Shown piece by piece: positions 18,069 through 24,960 of a DNA stretch of 24,960 bases. The first letter of the stretch is position 1. Each line of letters begins with the position of its first letter. The stretch is from a virus. The DNA is taken from IMG/VR virus record IMGVR_UViG_3300037847_005195, positions 455-25,414 of that record. One strand, written 5' to 3'. A program made the position numbers and the translations under genes. The notes below the pieces were generated by a model, which saw nothing but the letters and a program-made list of their open reading frames with translations, had not been told where the DNA came from and made no database searches.

Positions 18069-18519
18069 ATTTACGGATGACAAGTATGCGGAGTACGCTC
18101 TTCGCATTCACAAGAAAGACGCATCGCAAACCATACCAAAGATAGCTTCTGCGGTGTTTGGAGTTAGCCTTAGCTATGCCCAGCAGAAAGCCTGGGACTG
18201 GATGAAGCATGCCGAGTTTATTCGTGAGAAGGATAGGCTTGAGCAGATTGAGACTTCCAGCGATCCCATGACTAAAGATGAAAAACTTATCCAGAATCGA
18301 GTGCTAATTGACGAGGCTTACCGGATTAGGGATAAAGAAAACTACATTAAGCTAGTGCGTATGGACAATGAAATGCAGGGGCATACAAGGTCTGACGAGC
18401 AAGGGGATGCAAAATTGCAGCAAGGCAATGCCCTTATTGGTGAACTTATGAAACAGCTACGGGAAAAGAACAAAGATATTAAGCAAGCCGAAAAAGTTAT
18501 AGACATTTCTGAAGAGTAG
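18052..18519 (+). CDS. putative terminase small subunit (TerS-like)
   Basis: Start at ATG 18052 (MGKHNRFTDDKYAEYAL), overlapping the GNAT-like gene by 17 bp; an earlier in-frame start at 17935 would overlap far more. The 155-residue protein has a helix-turn-helix-like region (TIPKIASAVFGVSLSYAQQK) followed by a long helical oligomerisation-type region and an acidic/basic tail (KQAEKVIDISEE). Size, N-terminal DNA-binding region and position between TerL and portal fit TerS, though the order TerL-TerS is the reverse of the usual one. It recognises phage DNA in the family; specificity unknown here. Confidence 0.55.
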   Translation: MGKHNRFTDDKYAEYALRIHKKDASQTIPKIASAVFGVSLSYAQQKAWDWMKHAEFIREKDRLEQIETSSDPMTKDEKLIQNRVLIDEAYRIRDKENYIKLVRMDNEMQGHTRSDEQGDAKLQQGNALIGELMKQLREKNKDIKQAEKVIDISEE

Positions 18520-18535
18520 TTTTTTTATTTTTTAC

Positions 18536-18564
18536 TTGACAATTGATGTTCAATAGTGTATAAT
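18536..18564 (+). promoter_or_regulatory. rightward promoter before portal group
   Basis: TTGACA (18536-18541), 17-base spacer, TATAAT (18559-18564), preceded by TTTAC and followed by GTTCGGCA. The spacer ends in AATAGTG exactly as at 22156. It lies in the 65-bp gap after the TerS-like gene, just behind an A/T-rich run that could act as a weak terminator for the upstream unit. Predicted start about 18571, giving a leader of roughly 14 bases. Confidence 0.85.
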
Positions 18565-18584
18565 GTTCGGCAAGTTTTATTATT

Positions 18585-18914
18585 ATGTGTTTACCCATGA
18601 TACAACAGGCGGCTACTGCTATTTTTCAAGGAGCTAAAACTTCAAAAGCTGTAAAAACAGCTACTGCCGTCGCTAAAGGTGCTAGTAAATCAAAAATGCT
18701 TACACAGGCCGTTCAGGTTGCTGCCGTAACTAAAGGAGTTTCTGAAATAGCAAAAGCAGCAGCACCAAAACCACCACCTGTTCCGACTCAAATTAGTAAA
18801 CCGCCTATGGTACAAACTGTTGAAACGCAACCTCAAATGCCGGAAGACCGTCGCCAAATGGACTTGCTTAGTACAATTATTGCTGGGCGAGAAAGAAAAA
18901 ATAAATTAGGATAA
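18585..18914 (+). CDS. small Ala/Lys-rich virion-region protein (109 aa)
   Basis: N-terminal half is Ala/Lys-rich and helical (AIFQGAKTSKAVKTATAVAK, AVQVAAVTKGVSEIAK); then a Pro-rich linker (PKPPPVPTQISKPP) and a C-terminal motif DRRQMDLLSTIIAGRERKNK. Small proteins with such an end are commonly encoded directly before podovirus portal genes and may be minor virion or internal proteins; no function is proven. Starts at 18585 or, alternatively, ATG 18597 (MIQQA). The stop overlaps the portal ATG by one base (TAATG). Confidence 0.65.
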   Translation: MCLPMIQQAATAIFQGAKTSKAVKTATAVAKGASKSKMLTQAVQVAAVTKGVSEIAKAAAPKPPPVPTQISKPPMVQTVETQPQMPEDRRQMDLLSTIIAGRERKNKLG

Positions 18915-20575
18915 TGCCTCAAGAAGATTCATCAAGGGCGAGAGCCATCCTTGCTGACTTCAACGACTTTCCAGAAATGGAACAGTGGAAGTCTTACGCA
19001 AACAACATAGCAATTTATGGAGAGGAGCGTAAGTCTGGACAGATCGGTGGTCGTACCGCAGGTCAGATTGACAGCACTCGCATATTTGACACCACGTTTC
19101 GTGATGCCTTGGAGGTGTTTAGTGCTGGCATTGTGTCGGATCTAACTCCGCAAAACGAGCGTTGGCTAGAACTTGAGTCACAAAGTTTTGACCCAGAAGT
19201 TATAGAAAGCGAGCGTCGATTCTACAATGGTGCGTCAGATCGCATTCGCACTCGCATTGGTCAGTCTAATTTTTACCGTGCATTTCACGAGGCAGTGCAT
19301 AGTGGCGGCATGTTTGGTACGTTTTGCTTGGCTATGATGCCATCTAAGAAACGTGCATTTAACTTTGTAGAAATTCCATTTGGCAAGTTTAGATTCCGCG
19401 AGGATGAAGACGGGTATGCTACTACAGTATTTCACGAGTGGGACGGCAAGACGGCTGAGCAAATCTATGCCTACTTCAAAGACGACATAGAAGATGGCAA
19501 GGCAGAGCTTCCAGAAGTTATTATGGACGCAATGAAGTCCGACCATCCTTCTTCTCGCAATAAAAAGTTTACCATTATCCACATGGTAAAGCCACGCCTA
19601 GGCTCTGAAGGCAACATACCGGCTGCACCGGAAAACCGTCCGTTTGAGTCGGTGTATGTTTGCAAGGAAAGCAGCAGCGTTATCCTAGACAATGATGGCC
19701 TGTACTACCAGCCTTACATTGTAACTCGCATACTTAAAAGCAGGCACGATGCAGGCTTTGGACGTTCTCCTGGAACGCAAGCATACCCAACTGTCCGAGT
19801 TCTAAATCGTGCTATACGCGACATTAGTGTGGCAGTGGAAAAGGGTGTGCGTCCTCCAATGCTGGTGCCCAAGGATAGCTCTTATCGCAAAGACGACCGT
19901 GCCGGTGGGGAAATCATGTTTGACCCACATACGCCAAACGGAGTACCTCAACCATACATTGTTCCATTTAACATTCAAAGTGTTGACTGGTTTATCCGTA
20001 GGCTTGAGGGCCAGATTCGCTCTGCGTTTTTCAATGAAATGTTTAAGTTCTTTACTCAGCAAGACGTTGCCACTACTGAGAAGACAGCATTTGAGGTTCA
20101 GATGCAGGCAGAAGAACAGCTTAAACTTTTTACTCCCATATTCCAAAACATCGTAGACGAGTGTCTGAATCAAGTTATTGAAAACGTGTTTATCCAAATG
20201 TCTCTAGTCGGAGACTTTGATGACATACTTGAGGAAGCGGGACTTGAAGACATTAGCAATTTTAGCGTAGTATACAATAGCCGAATTGCTCTAGCAGTTA
20301 AAGCACAACGCACACAAGGCTTGGTTAGGGTGGCTCAAGCTGCACAGGTTGTAGAAGCGTTTGTGCCTGGTGCCGGAGCAAGGTCCCTTGACTGGGAGCG
20401 TGGCTTGAAGGAAATTGCCGTTAACTCTACGGTGCCTGCCGAAATTGTTAATGATGATGCTACGATAGATCAGCTTAAGCAACGCGATGAGCAAATCGCA
20501 ATGCTTACTCAGCAGTTGCAGCAATTGCAAATGGCTGGGCAGGCCGTTTCCCAAATGAGCGGTGCTGGTCTTTAA
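18914..20575 (+). CDS. portal protein (head-tail connector)
   Basis: A 553-residue podovirus-type connector. Typical features: the N-terminal block RIFDTTFRDALEVFSAGIVS followed by DLTPQNERWLELE, the SGGMFGTFCL region near residue 130, a segment near 290-300 containing DISVAVEKGVRPPMLVP, and a C-terminal helical part ending in a Gln-rich stretch (MLTQQLQQLQMAGQAVSQMS), a common trait of these portals. The dodecameric ring forms the DNA entry vertex and binds TerL and the tail. It follows the small Ala-rich gene with a one-base overlap and precedes a Bbp19-like gene by 3 bp. Confidence 0.92.
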   Translation: MPQEDSSRARAILADFNDFPEMEQWKSYANNIAIYGEERKSGQIGGRTAGQIDSTRIFDTTFRDALEVFSAGIVSDLTPQNERWLELESQSFDPEVIESERRFYNGASDRIRTRIGQSNFYRAFHEAVHSGGMFGTFCLAMMPSKKRAFNFVEIPFGKFRFREDEDGYATTVFHEWDGKTAEQIYAYFKDDIEDGKAELPEVIMDAMKSDHPSSRNKKFTIIHMVKPRLGSEGNIPAAPENRPFESVYVCKESSSVILDNDGLYYQPYIVTRILKSRHDAGFGRSPGTQAYPTVRVLNRAIRDISVAVEKGVRPPMLVPKDSSYRKDDRAGGEIMFDPHTPNGVPQPYIVPFNIQSVDWFIRRLEGQIRSAFFNEMFKFFTQQDVATTEKTAFEVQMQAEEQLKLFTPIFQNIVDECLNQVIENVFIQMSLVGDFDDILEEAGLEDISNFSVVYNSRIALAVKAQRTQGLVRVAQAAQVVEAFVPGAGARSLDWERGLKEIAVNSTVPAEIVNDDATIDQLKQRDEQIAMLTQQLQQLQMAGQAVSQMSGAGL

Positions 20576-20578
20576 TTT

Positions 20579-20836
20579 ATGGAAAAAGGAGAAAAGGACT
20601 TAGTTAAAGCATATCAAGAATGTTTTAATAACGATTATGGCGAAACTGTTCTGAACCATCTTAAAGATGTTTGTCGGATGAATCAGTTTGGCGTAGACCC
20701 AAATGTAACCAATGACGAGCTTAGGAGCTATCATCTTCTAAGCCGTATAGTTAATTACATTGAGTACATGCGGGGGCTTGAAAACTTTCAAAGACCTGAA
20801 GTGGATGGTCCATTTCGGATAATCAACGAAGTATAA
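20579..20836 (+). CDS. Bbp19-like small phage protein (85 aa)
   Basis: The core AYQECFNNDYGETVLNHLKD followed by a Cys and a C-terminal helix (LLSRIVNYIEYMRGLE) resembles Bbp19-type proteins, small helical proteins typically encoded next to phage portals in podoviruses. Role in the virion is unknown. The ORF overlaps the next gene by one base (TAATG). Confidence 0.7.
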   Translation: MEKGEKDLVKAYQECFNNDYGETVLNHLKDVCRMNQFGVDPNVTNDELRSYHLLSRIVNYIEYMRGLENFQRPEVDGPFRIINEV

Positions 20837-21249
20837 TGCCTACAAAGAAAACAGTAAAAAAGGTTACCAAAAAGGTAGCCACTAAAACTGCGTCTAAACC
20901 CGAGGGTCCGACGCTTAAAGAAAGATTAGCCATGCCTATTGATGAGGCTTATCCCGATGCTCCAGGACTTAATAGTCTTTATGGAGATAAGGACCCTAAT
21001 TTTGTGACATGGCTAAATAAAAACTACCCTGAAGATTACAAGGCTAGATATAAAAATAGATATACTATTCTTGATGATCGGGAACGGCGAAGCGGTCCGT
21101 CGCTTACTAAGCAATGTGTCGCCTCACAAAGACAAGGGTTTGAAGACGCTCGATCTCGGCTAGGGTATAACGCCGATGAGCATGGGTATAAAGGTATGGT
21201 CAGGGACGAGTACGACATTGGCTATAAAAACGGTGGAGGTGTATTGTGA
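20836..21249 (+). CDS. hypothetical virion-region protein (137 aa, Lys-rich N-terminus)
   Basis: The first 25 residues are a histone-like Lys/Thr/Val repeat (TKKTVKKVTKKVATKTASK), a DNA-contacting tail; the rest (ERLAMPIDEAYPDAPGLNSL, LTKQCVASQRQGFEDARSRL) has no recognised family. Its position between the portal group and the scaffold suggests a minor head component or a DNA-associated internal protein. It overlaps the scaffold gene by 4 bp at a GTGA junction. Confidence 0.65.
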   Translation: MPTKKTVKKVTKKVATKTASKPEGPTLKERLAMPIDEAYPDAPGLNSLYGDKDPNFVTWLNKNYPEDYKARYKNRYTILDDRERRSGPSLTKQCVASQRQGFEDARSRLGYNADEHGYKGMVRDEYDIGYKNGGGVL

Positions 21250-22139
21250 GCGAAGAAACAACCAATCCACTTGCAGCAGAGCCAACAGAAGCACCAGCAA
21301 CTGAGCAAGTTGAGGCGGCACCCGCCGCCCCTGCAGAACCGGTTGCTACAGCAAACTTAAAGGAGTTTGTTGGCGATGATTTGTCATTTAAGGAAAACAT
21401 ATTTGACAGATTGCCTTTGGAAGAGGGCGAAAATGTCGATAAGTATAAAGCCCTTGGGGACAAGTTCAACTCAGTTAGTAGCTTAGCCAAGTCCTACCTT
21501 AACCTGGAGCGTATGCTTTCTAAGGAAAAGATGCCCATTCCAACAGACAATGATGGCGATGAGGTGTGGGATCAGGCTTATAAAGCTATGGGAAGACCAG
21601 AGTCTCCTGAAGGCTATCAGGCTCCAGCGGGGATAGACCCAGAAGATAAAGCTGCAACTGATGCTATATTTTATGATGCTGGGCTTTCGCAACGTCAAGC
21701 ATCTAAACTTTATGGGCAAATTGCTAAAGCTCTTGAAGAAAATGCCAGCAATCAGCAAGAGCAGTCTACTCAAAGCGTAGAGCAGGCGGTTCAATCACTG
21801 GAGGCAGATTTTGGCCCACGAGGCGGTGAAAACTATCAGCAAGCCTTAGACAAAGCTCAGGTAGTTGCTAAGCACCTAGGACTAGACGTTGCCGACTTTT
21901 GGACCATGCCTGGGTTTGCCTCTCGTTTGGCGTCTCAGTACGATACGCTGATGGGGTCTAAGATTAGGGGTGTTGAGAATACTAGTATAACGTCATCTCA
22001 AAGTATTGACGAGCAGATTCACGACATTCAAAACAACCCTTCAAATCCTTACTACACTGCGTACCGAGATGGAGATCGTGCCGCTCACCAAAAGGTTTTA
22101 AAGCTTTTTGAAGAGAAGGCAGCACTACAGCTTGGATAA
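21246..22139 (+). CDS. capsid assembly scaffolding protein
   Basis: A 297-residue acidic protein with GTG start at 21246 (GTGA overlap with the previous stop). The N-terminal 35 residues are Ala/Glu/Pro-rich and disordered (EPTEAPATEQVEAAPAAPAE); the middle contains AMGRPESPEGYQAPAG and the helical segment YDAGLSQRQASKLYGQIAKA, patterns found in T7-like scaffolds; the C-terminal part is helical (YRDGDRAAHQKVLKLFEEK), as needed for capsid binding. It directs prohead assembly and leaves before or during packaging. It directly precedes the major capsid gene, as is standard. Confidence 0.85.
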   Translation: MSEETTNPLAAEPTEAPATEQVEAAPAAPAEPVATANLKEFVGDDLSFKENIFDRLPLEEGENVDKYKALGDKFNSVSSLAKSYLNLERMLSKEKMPIPTDNDGDEVWDQAYKAMGRPESPEGYQAPAGIDPEDKAATDAIFYDAGLSQRQASKLYGQIAKALEENASNQQEQSTQSVEQAVQSLEADFGPRGGENYQQALDKAQVVAKHLGLDVADFWTMPGFASRLASQYDTLMGSKIRGVENTSITSSQSIDEQIHDIQNNPSNPYYTAYRDGDRAAHQKVLKLFEEKAALQLG

Positions 22140-22155
22140 TTATTTAAAATTTTAC

Positions 22156-22184
22156 TTGACATTTTAAATAAAATAGTGTATAAT
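22156..22184 (+). promoter_or_regulatory. rightward promoter for the major capsid gene
   Basis: TTTACTTGACA with -35 TTGACA (22156-22161), 17-base spacer ending in AATAGTG, -10 TATAAT (22179-22184), then ATGCAGC. It is near-identical to the 18536 promoter outside the variable spacer. RNA would start near 22191 and carry a ~100-base leader before the capsid ATG. Confidence 0.88.
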
Positions 22185-22215
22185 ATGCAGCATTCCAATC
22201 AGACAAGCCTTATGC

Positions 22216-22255
22216 CCTGTGTCGGAAGCCCCTGCCAGTGTTGACTGGGAACAGG
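22216..22255 (+). promoter_or_regulatory. structured leader of the capsid mRNA
   Basis: CCAGT (22235-22239) and ACTGG (22244-22248) close a GTTG loop; CCTGT (22216-22220) pairs with ACAGG (22251-22255) outside it, leaving a 14-base internal loop that contains GTCGGAAGCCCC. A second CCTG (22231-22234) can compete for CAGG. It lies 40-80 bases before the capsid ATG, which lacks a Shine-Dalgarno sequence. It could be an mRNA stabiliser or translational control element. Confidence 0.5.
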
Positions 22256-22293
22256 AAATAAACCTGAACTATAACAACTAATTATATTACAAT

Positions 22294-23187
22294 ATGTCCT
22301 CACAATATCCTAATGCATTCTCGCAGAAGTTTGCTTCGGACGTACATATTCAATATCAGCAGGGAGCTTCTCGTCTCAAGGGCAAGCTCGCTGAGCGTAG
22401 CATGGTTGGTGGAGAAGCTTTGTTTTTGCCCCAGGTTGGAGCAATTTCAAGTGGAACCTCTTACACTCGTGCCGCAGACACTGCGTATATTGATACGGTA
22501 CACGAAACTCGCAAGCTTACTGCAACTCCAACTCGTTGGGCAGATCTTATCGACATGCCTGACCGCAATCGTAGCGTTGCCGACTTCCTCGGACCATACG
22601 TCGAAATAGCGTCTGCCTTCTTTGGCCGCTCTTACGACTCCACGGTTATCGCGGCTGCTTTGGACGCTGCTACGGCTAAGCTCTCTGGATCTACTTCCGA
22701 GTCTTCAGTTTCTCTTCCTGCTTCGCAGAAAGTTGCTGTTGACCTAGGCGGTTCCAGCGAAGGGTTGACCCTTGCTAAGCTCATCGAAGCCAAGTCTATC
22801 CTTGGTAAGAATGAGACTCCAATGGGTGAGCAAAAATACTACGTCCACCGCCAAGAGCAGTTGGACGACTTGCTAAACAATGTAAACCAAGTCAGCGATT
22901 CCGACTTTGCTGCTGTTAAGGCTCTCGTAAACGGTGAAGTTAATTACTTCATGGGATTCGAGTTCTGCCCAACTCAGCTAGTTGCCGTTGACGGAAGCGA
23001 CATTGCAAGCTCGTTTGCTTACACTCGCAGCGGAGTCGTTGCCGGTATCACCTCTGGCTTTAATGCTAAAGTCGAGCAGCTCCCAACCAAGAACTACTCT
23101 TGGCAAGTTTGGGCAGAGCAAGACATTGGTGCTACTCGCGTTCAAGAAGAAGGCGTAGTAGAGGTACTCTGCGACCAGAGTCCATAG
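22294..23187 (+). CDS. major capsid protein
   Basis: A 297-residue protein with HK97-fold-type phage capsid features: the N-terminal arm (NAFSQKFASDVHIQYQQGAS), PTRWADLIDMPDRNR near residue 95, the sugar-helix-like segment TLAKLIEAKSILGKN, and the C-terminal block NYSWQVWAEQDIGATRVQEE followed by GVVEVLC, which closely follows podovirus capsid proteins of the Pfam phage-capsid type. Forms the icosahedral shell. It has its own promoter and leader, and is followed by a strong GC-rich hairpin, consistent with high separate expression. Codons seem richer in C-ending Arg, Leu and Ser codons than in neighbours, as expected of a highly expressed gene. Confidence 0.92.
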   Translation: MSSQYPNAFSQKFASDVHIQYQQGASRLKGKLAERSMVGGEALFLPQVGAISSGTSYTRAADTAYIDTVHETRKLTATPTRWADLIDMPDRNRSVADFLGPYVEIASAFFGRSYDSTVIAAALDAATAKLSGSTSESSVSLPASQKVAVDLGGSSEGLTLAKLIEAKSILGKNETPMGEQKYYVHRQEQLDDLLNNVNQVSDSDFAAVKALVNGEVNYFMGFEFCPTQLVAVDGSDIASSFAYTRSGVVAGITSGFNAKVEQLPTKNYSWQVWAEQDIGATRVQEEGVVEVLCDQSP

Positions 23188-23222
23188 GCTCTTTAAATTC
23201 TAGGTTCTTCCTAGTCTCCTTG

Positions 23223-23246
23223 GCTCACCCCTTTCGGGGGGTGGGC
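23223..23246 (+). terminator. hairpin after the major capsid gene
   Basis: GCTCACCCC pairs with GGGGTGGGC (nine pairs, one G-U) around a six-base TTTCGG loop, 35 bases after the capsid stop. Only a short TT follows, so it may act as a partial terminator or as a 3' protector for the capsid mRNA, lowering expression of the tail genes downstream. Confidence 0.65.
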
Positions 23247-23270
23247 TTAGGGGTTTAACACACAAGAAGC

Positions 23271-23882
23271 ATGGCAGTAACAAAAACCGATATAGTAAAT
23301 TTAGCGGCAACCCATTTAGGGGAAAGAAGGTACACCGACCCTTTTACCGACACTAGTCCAACAGCCGAGCTTCTTAGCTTTCGGTATGACTTTAGCAGGA
23401 AAGAAGTGCTAAGGTCGCACACCTGGGGATGTGCTAAGAAAGACACTAGCCTTTCCGAAGATGCAACTGCTCCGGTCCATACATGGAGCAAAAGATATTT
23501 AGTTCCTCAAGAGTCCTTAAGGCTTGTTAATATAGCCGATACGGACCTAGACGATTTACATTTTAAGGAGTACGAACTCAAGGGGCAGTATATACACACT
23601 GACTTAGCTGCTCCTTTAAAAATTACTTACATTAGAGACGAAGAAGACACTTCTTTGTTTGATGCGTTACTTGTAGAGTCTATGGCACTTCACTTGGCAG
23701 CGTCTTGCTCAATGGCTGTTGCTGATGACAAAGGTTTAACCCAAGGATTGTTTTCGTTGTATGACCAAAAAGTAGAGGAAGCTAAATTTACAGATAGTCT
23801 GCAACGTCGCAGGCCGGTTGACAACATGTACGCTTCTTCTGCTTGGGACTCTCTCCACCACGGCGGCGAAGGAGCATCATGA
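23271..23882 (+). CDS. tail tubular protein A-like (head-tail adaptor, gp11 type)
   Basis: A 203-residue protein with the pattern of podovirus tail tubular A/gatekeeper proteins: an N-terminal VNLAATHLGERRYTDPFTDT helix-turn, FSRKEVLRSHTWGCAKK near 42-58, WSKRYLVPQESLRLVNI, then LKGQYIHTDLAAPLKITYI, and a C-terminal helical part rich in Ala/Leu. The ring it forms links portal to nozzle. It lies after the capsid hairpin and overlaps the next gene by an ATGA. Confidence 0.85.
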   Translation: MAVTKTDIVNLAATHLGERRYTDPFTDTSPTAELLSFRYDFSRKEVLRSHTWGCAKKDTSLSEDATAPVHTWSKRYLVPQESLRLVNIADTDLDDLHFKEYELKGQYIHTDLAAPLKITYIRDEEDTSLFDALLVESMALHLAASCSMAVADDKGLTQGLFSLYDQKVEEAKFTDSLQRRRPVDNMYASSAWDSLHHGGEGAS

Positions 23883-24960
23883 GTTTGTGGACCAGAATAA
23901 ATCGATTTAATGCTGGACTGTGGTCGCCCCTGTTGCATGGGCGTACAGACTTAGAAGACTACGACTCAGCTCTTAAAACCTGCACGGGCTTTATCCCGCT
24001 TAAGTATGGTCCAGCTGAACGCATGTGGGGTTTTGAGTATGCGACTGAGGCTAAGACTAGCAGCAGCATATTGTTGCCATTTAAGTTTAGCCAATCGGTA
24101 AATTATATTATTGAGACTGATGGAACGTACATGCGTTTCTTTGATAGCTCTCAAGGCACTATTGGGAATACCCAAGTTACGGTTGACATAGGAGATGTGT
24201 CGGCTTGGGCGGCAACCACCTCATACAGATACGGCGAGTTAGTTAGCAATGGTGGCGTTGTGTACGCATTTGATACCTTGGGTGGTGGAACATCCGCTGG
24301 CACGTTTACGCCAAGCAACTGGCATGCTTTGACAGAAACAGAAACAACGGGTACGTTTATCTACGAAATCCCGTTGCCAATGAGCCAGTTTACTTCCTAC
24401 CTAGACTACCCGATGAGGGCACAGGTAAACGATGTGGTCTATTTAGTAAATGAAAACTACCAGCCGCTAACTCTATCTCGCTACGGGGCAACCGATTGGC
24501 GTATAGAGGAAATTGACTTTACCCTGCCTCCGGTTATTGAGCAAAACACTAGCACAACTACGCTTGCAGTTAACTCATATCATGGAACCGGAGCTACGGT
24601 TACGGCTTCAGCAAACTTGTTTGAGTCAGGGCATGTAGGCAGTTATTGGGAAATACGAGAAAAACGTGAGGCCCAAAAAGCGTCATTAGATTTACATGGC
24701 ACTTCTGCGGGAGCCGGAAATGATAATAGTAATCAAATTCCCGTGCTAGGAGATTGGAAGTTTACCACGTCTAATGGATGGAGTGGGATTTTGCACATAC
24801 ACAGGTCCATTGACAATTGGTCAACTGATGAAATCATACACACTGTTCAAAGCGAGGGTAATGATAATTTTATTATAACAGGTTTTGAGTCAGACGCTAG
24901 GGCACAATATCAGATTAAGGAAGACACTACAGATGCATTGCACAGTGGAAGCTCTGGCTC
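23879..24960 (+). CDS. tail tubular protein B-like (nozzle), N-terminal part, runs off the window
   Basis: The frame from ATG 23879 (ATGA overlap with the previous stop) stays open to the last base, 360 codons. The N-terminus INRFNAGLWSPLLHGRTDLE followed by DYDSALKTCTGFIPLKYGPA matches the start of podovirus nozzle/tail tubular B proteins (N-F-x-G-G-x-x-S-P-x-L-x-G-R-x-D-L). Then come beta-rich repeats typical of the platform and propeller domains. It should form the tail tube through which DNA exits. Its 3' end is outside the window. Confidence 0.85.
   Translation, partial: MSLWTRINRFNAGLWSPLLHGRTDLEDYDSALKTCTGFIPLKYGPAERMWGFEYATEAKTSSSILLPFKFSQSVNYIIETDGTYMRFFDSSQGTIGNTQVTVDIGDVSAWAATTSYRYGELVSNGGVVYAFDTLGGGTSAGTFTPSNWHALTETETTGTFIYEIPLPMSQFTSYLDYPMRAQVNDVVYLVNENYQPLTLSRYGATDWRIEEIDFTLPPVIEQNTSTTTLAVNSYHGTGATVTASANLFESGHVGSYWEIREKREAQKASLDLHGTSAGAGNDNSNQIPVLGDWKFTTSNGWSGILHIHRSIDNWSTDEIIHTVQSEGNDNFIITGFESDARAQYQIKEDTTDALHSGSSG

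Overview
The window is double-stranded DNA phage sequence of podovirus-like (short-tailed) architecture. On the + strand there is a virion module in a typical order: TerL, putative TerS, portal, Bbp19-like protein, scaffold, major capsid protein, tail tubular protein A-like, tail tubular protein B-like. The window opens inside the 3' part of a tailspike. The host cannot be named. Promoters look like ordinary bacterial sigma-70 sites. Several small leftward genes have an AAAGGA-type Shine-Dalgarno sequence, while many structural genes have none. No integrase, DNA polymerase, primase or RNA polymerase is visible here.

Layout. 1-1470 (+): tailspike C-terminal part, meeting the leftward unit stop-to-stop. 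1471-8411 (-): tightly overlapping genes including an HNH nuclease, Pif1/Dda-like helicase, RecB/Cas4-like PD-(D/E)XK nuclease, DUF1599-like protein, calcineurin-like phosphoesterase, a divergent sigma-like HTH protein and an SSB-like protein, plus small unknowns. Two good leftward promoters lie at 8101-8250. 8580-9614 (-): a probable lysis group (lysozyme/transglycosylase fold, soluble helical protein, 30-residue membrane peptide). 9698-14898 (-): small accessory genes headed by a membrane-anchored P-loop kinase. 14899-15379: a divergent control region with opposed promoters, an inverted repeat, G-runs and paired palindromes. 15380-24960 (+): packaging and virion genes, with three promoters that closely resemble each other.

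The most striking feature is a series of six type II hammerhead ribozymes in the leftward RNA between 11490 and 14205. Each starts at, just after, or in one case inside, the stop codon of the gene upstream. All six keep the CUGAUGA and GAAA cores, a GUC cleavage triplet, a GNRA-capped stem III, a three-pair stem II and a long stem I. The stem I loop can also pair with RNA just 3' of the core, and this pairing covaries (TGGCT/AGCCA, TAGCC/GGCTA, GGTT/AACC). Cleavage would turn one long transcript into single-gene mRNAs with defined hairpins at both ends.

A second unusual element lies just before the TerL gene, at 16061-16130: a 70-nt RNA resembling the tRNA-like domain of tmRNA. It has a 7-bp acceptor stem with G3-U70, a T-arm, a GATTCGAC D-loop motif and an encoded CCA, but no tag-coding domain and no anticodon arm. 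It sits inside a small ORF whose start and stop both overlap neighbouring genes by ATGA.
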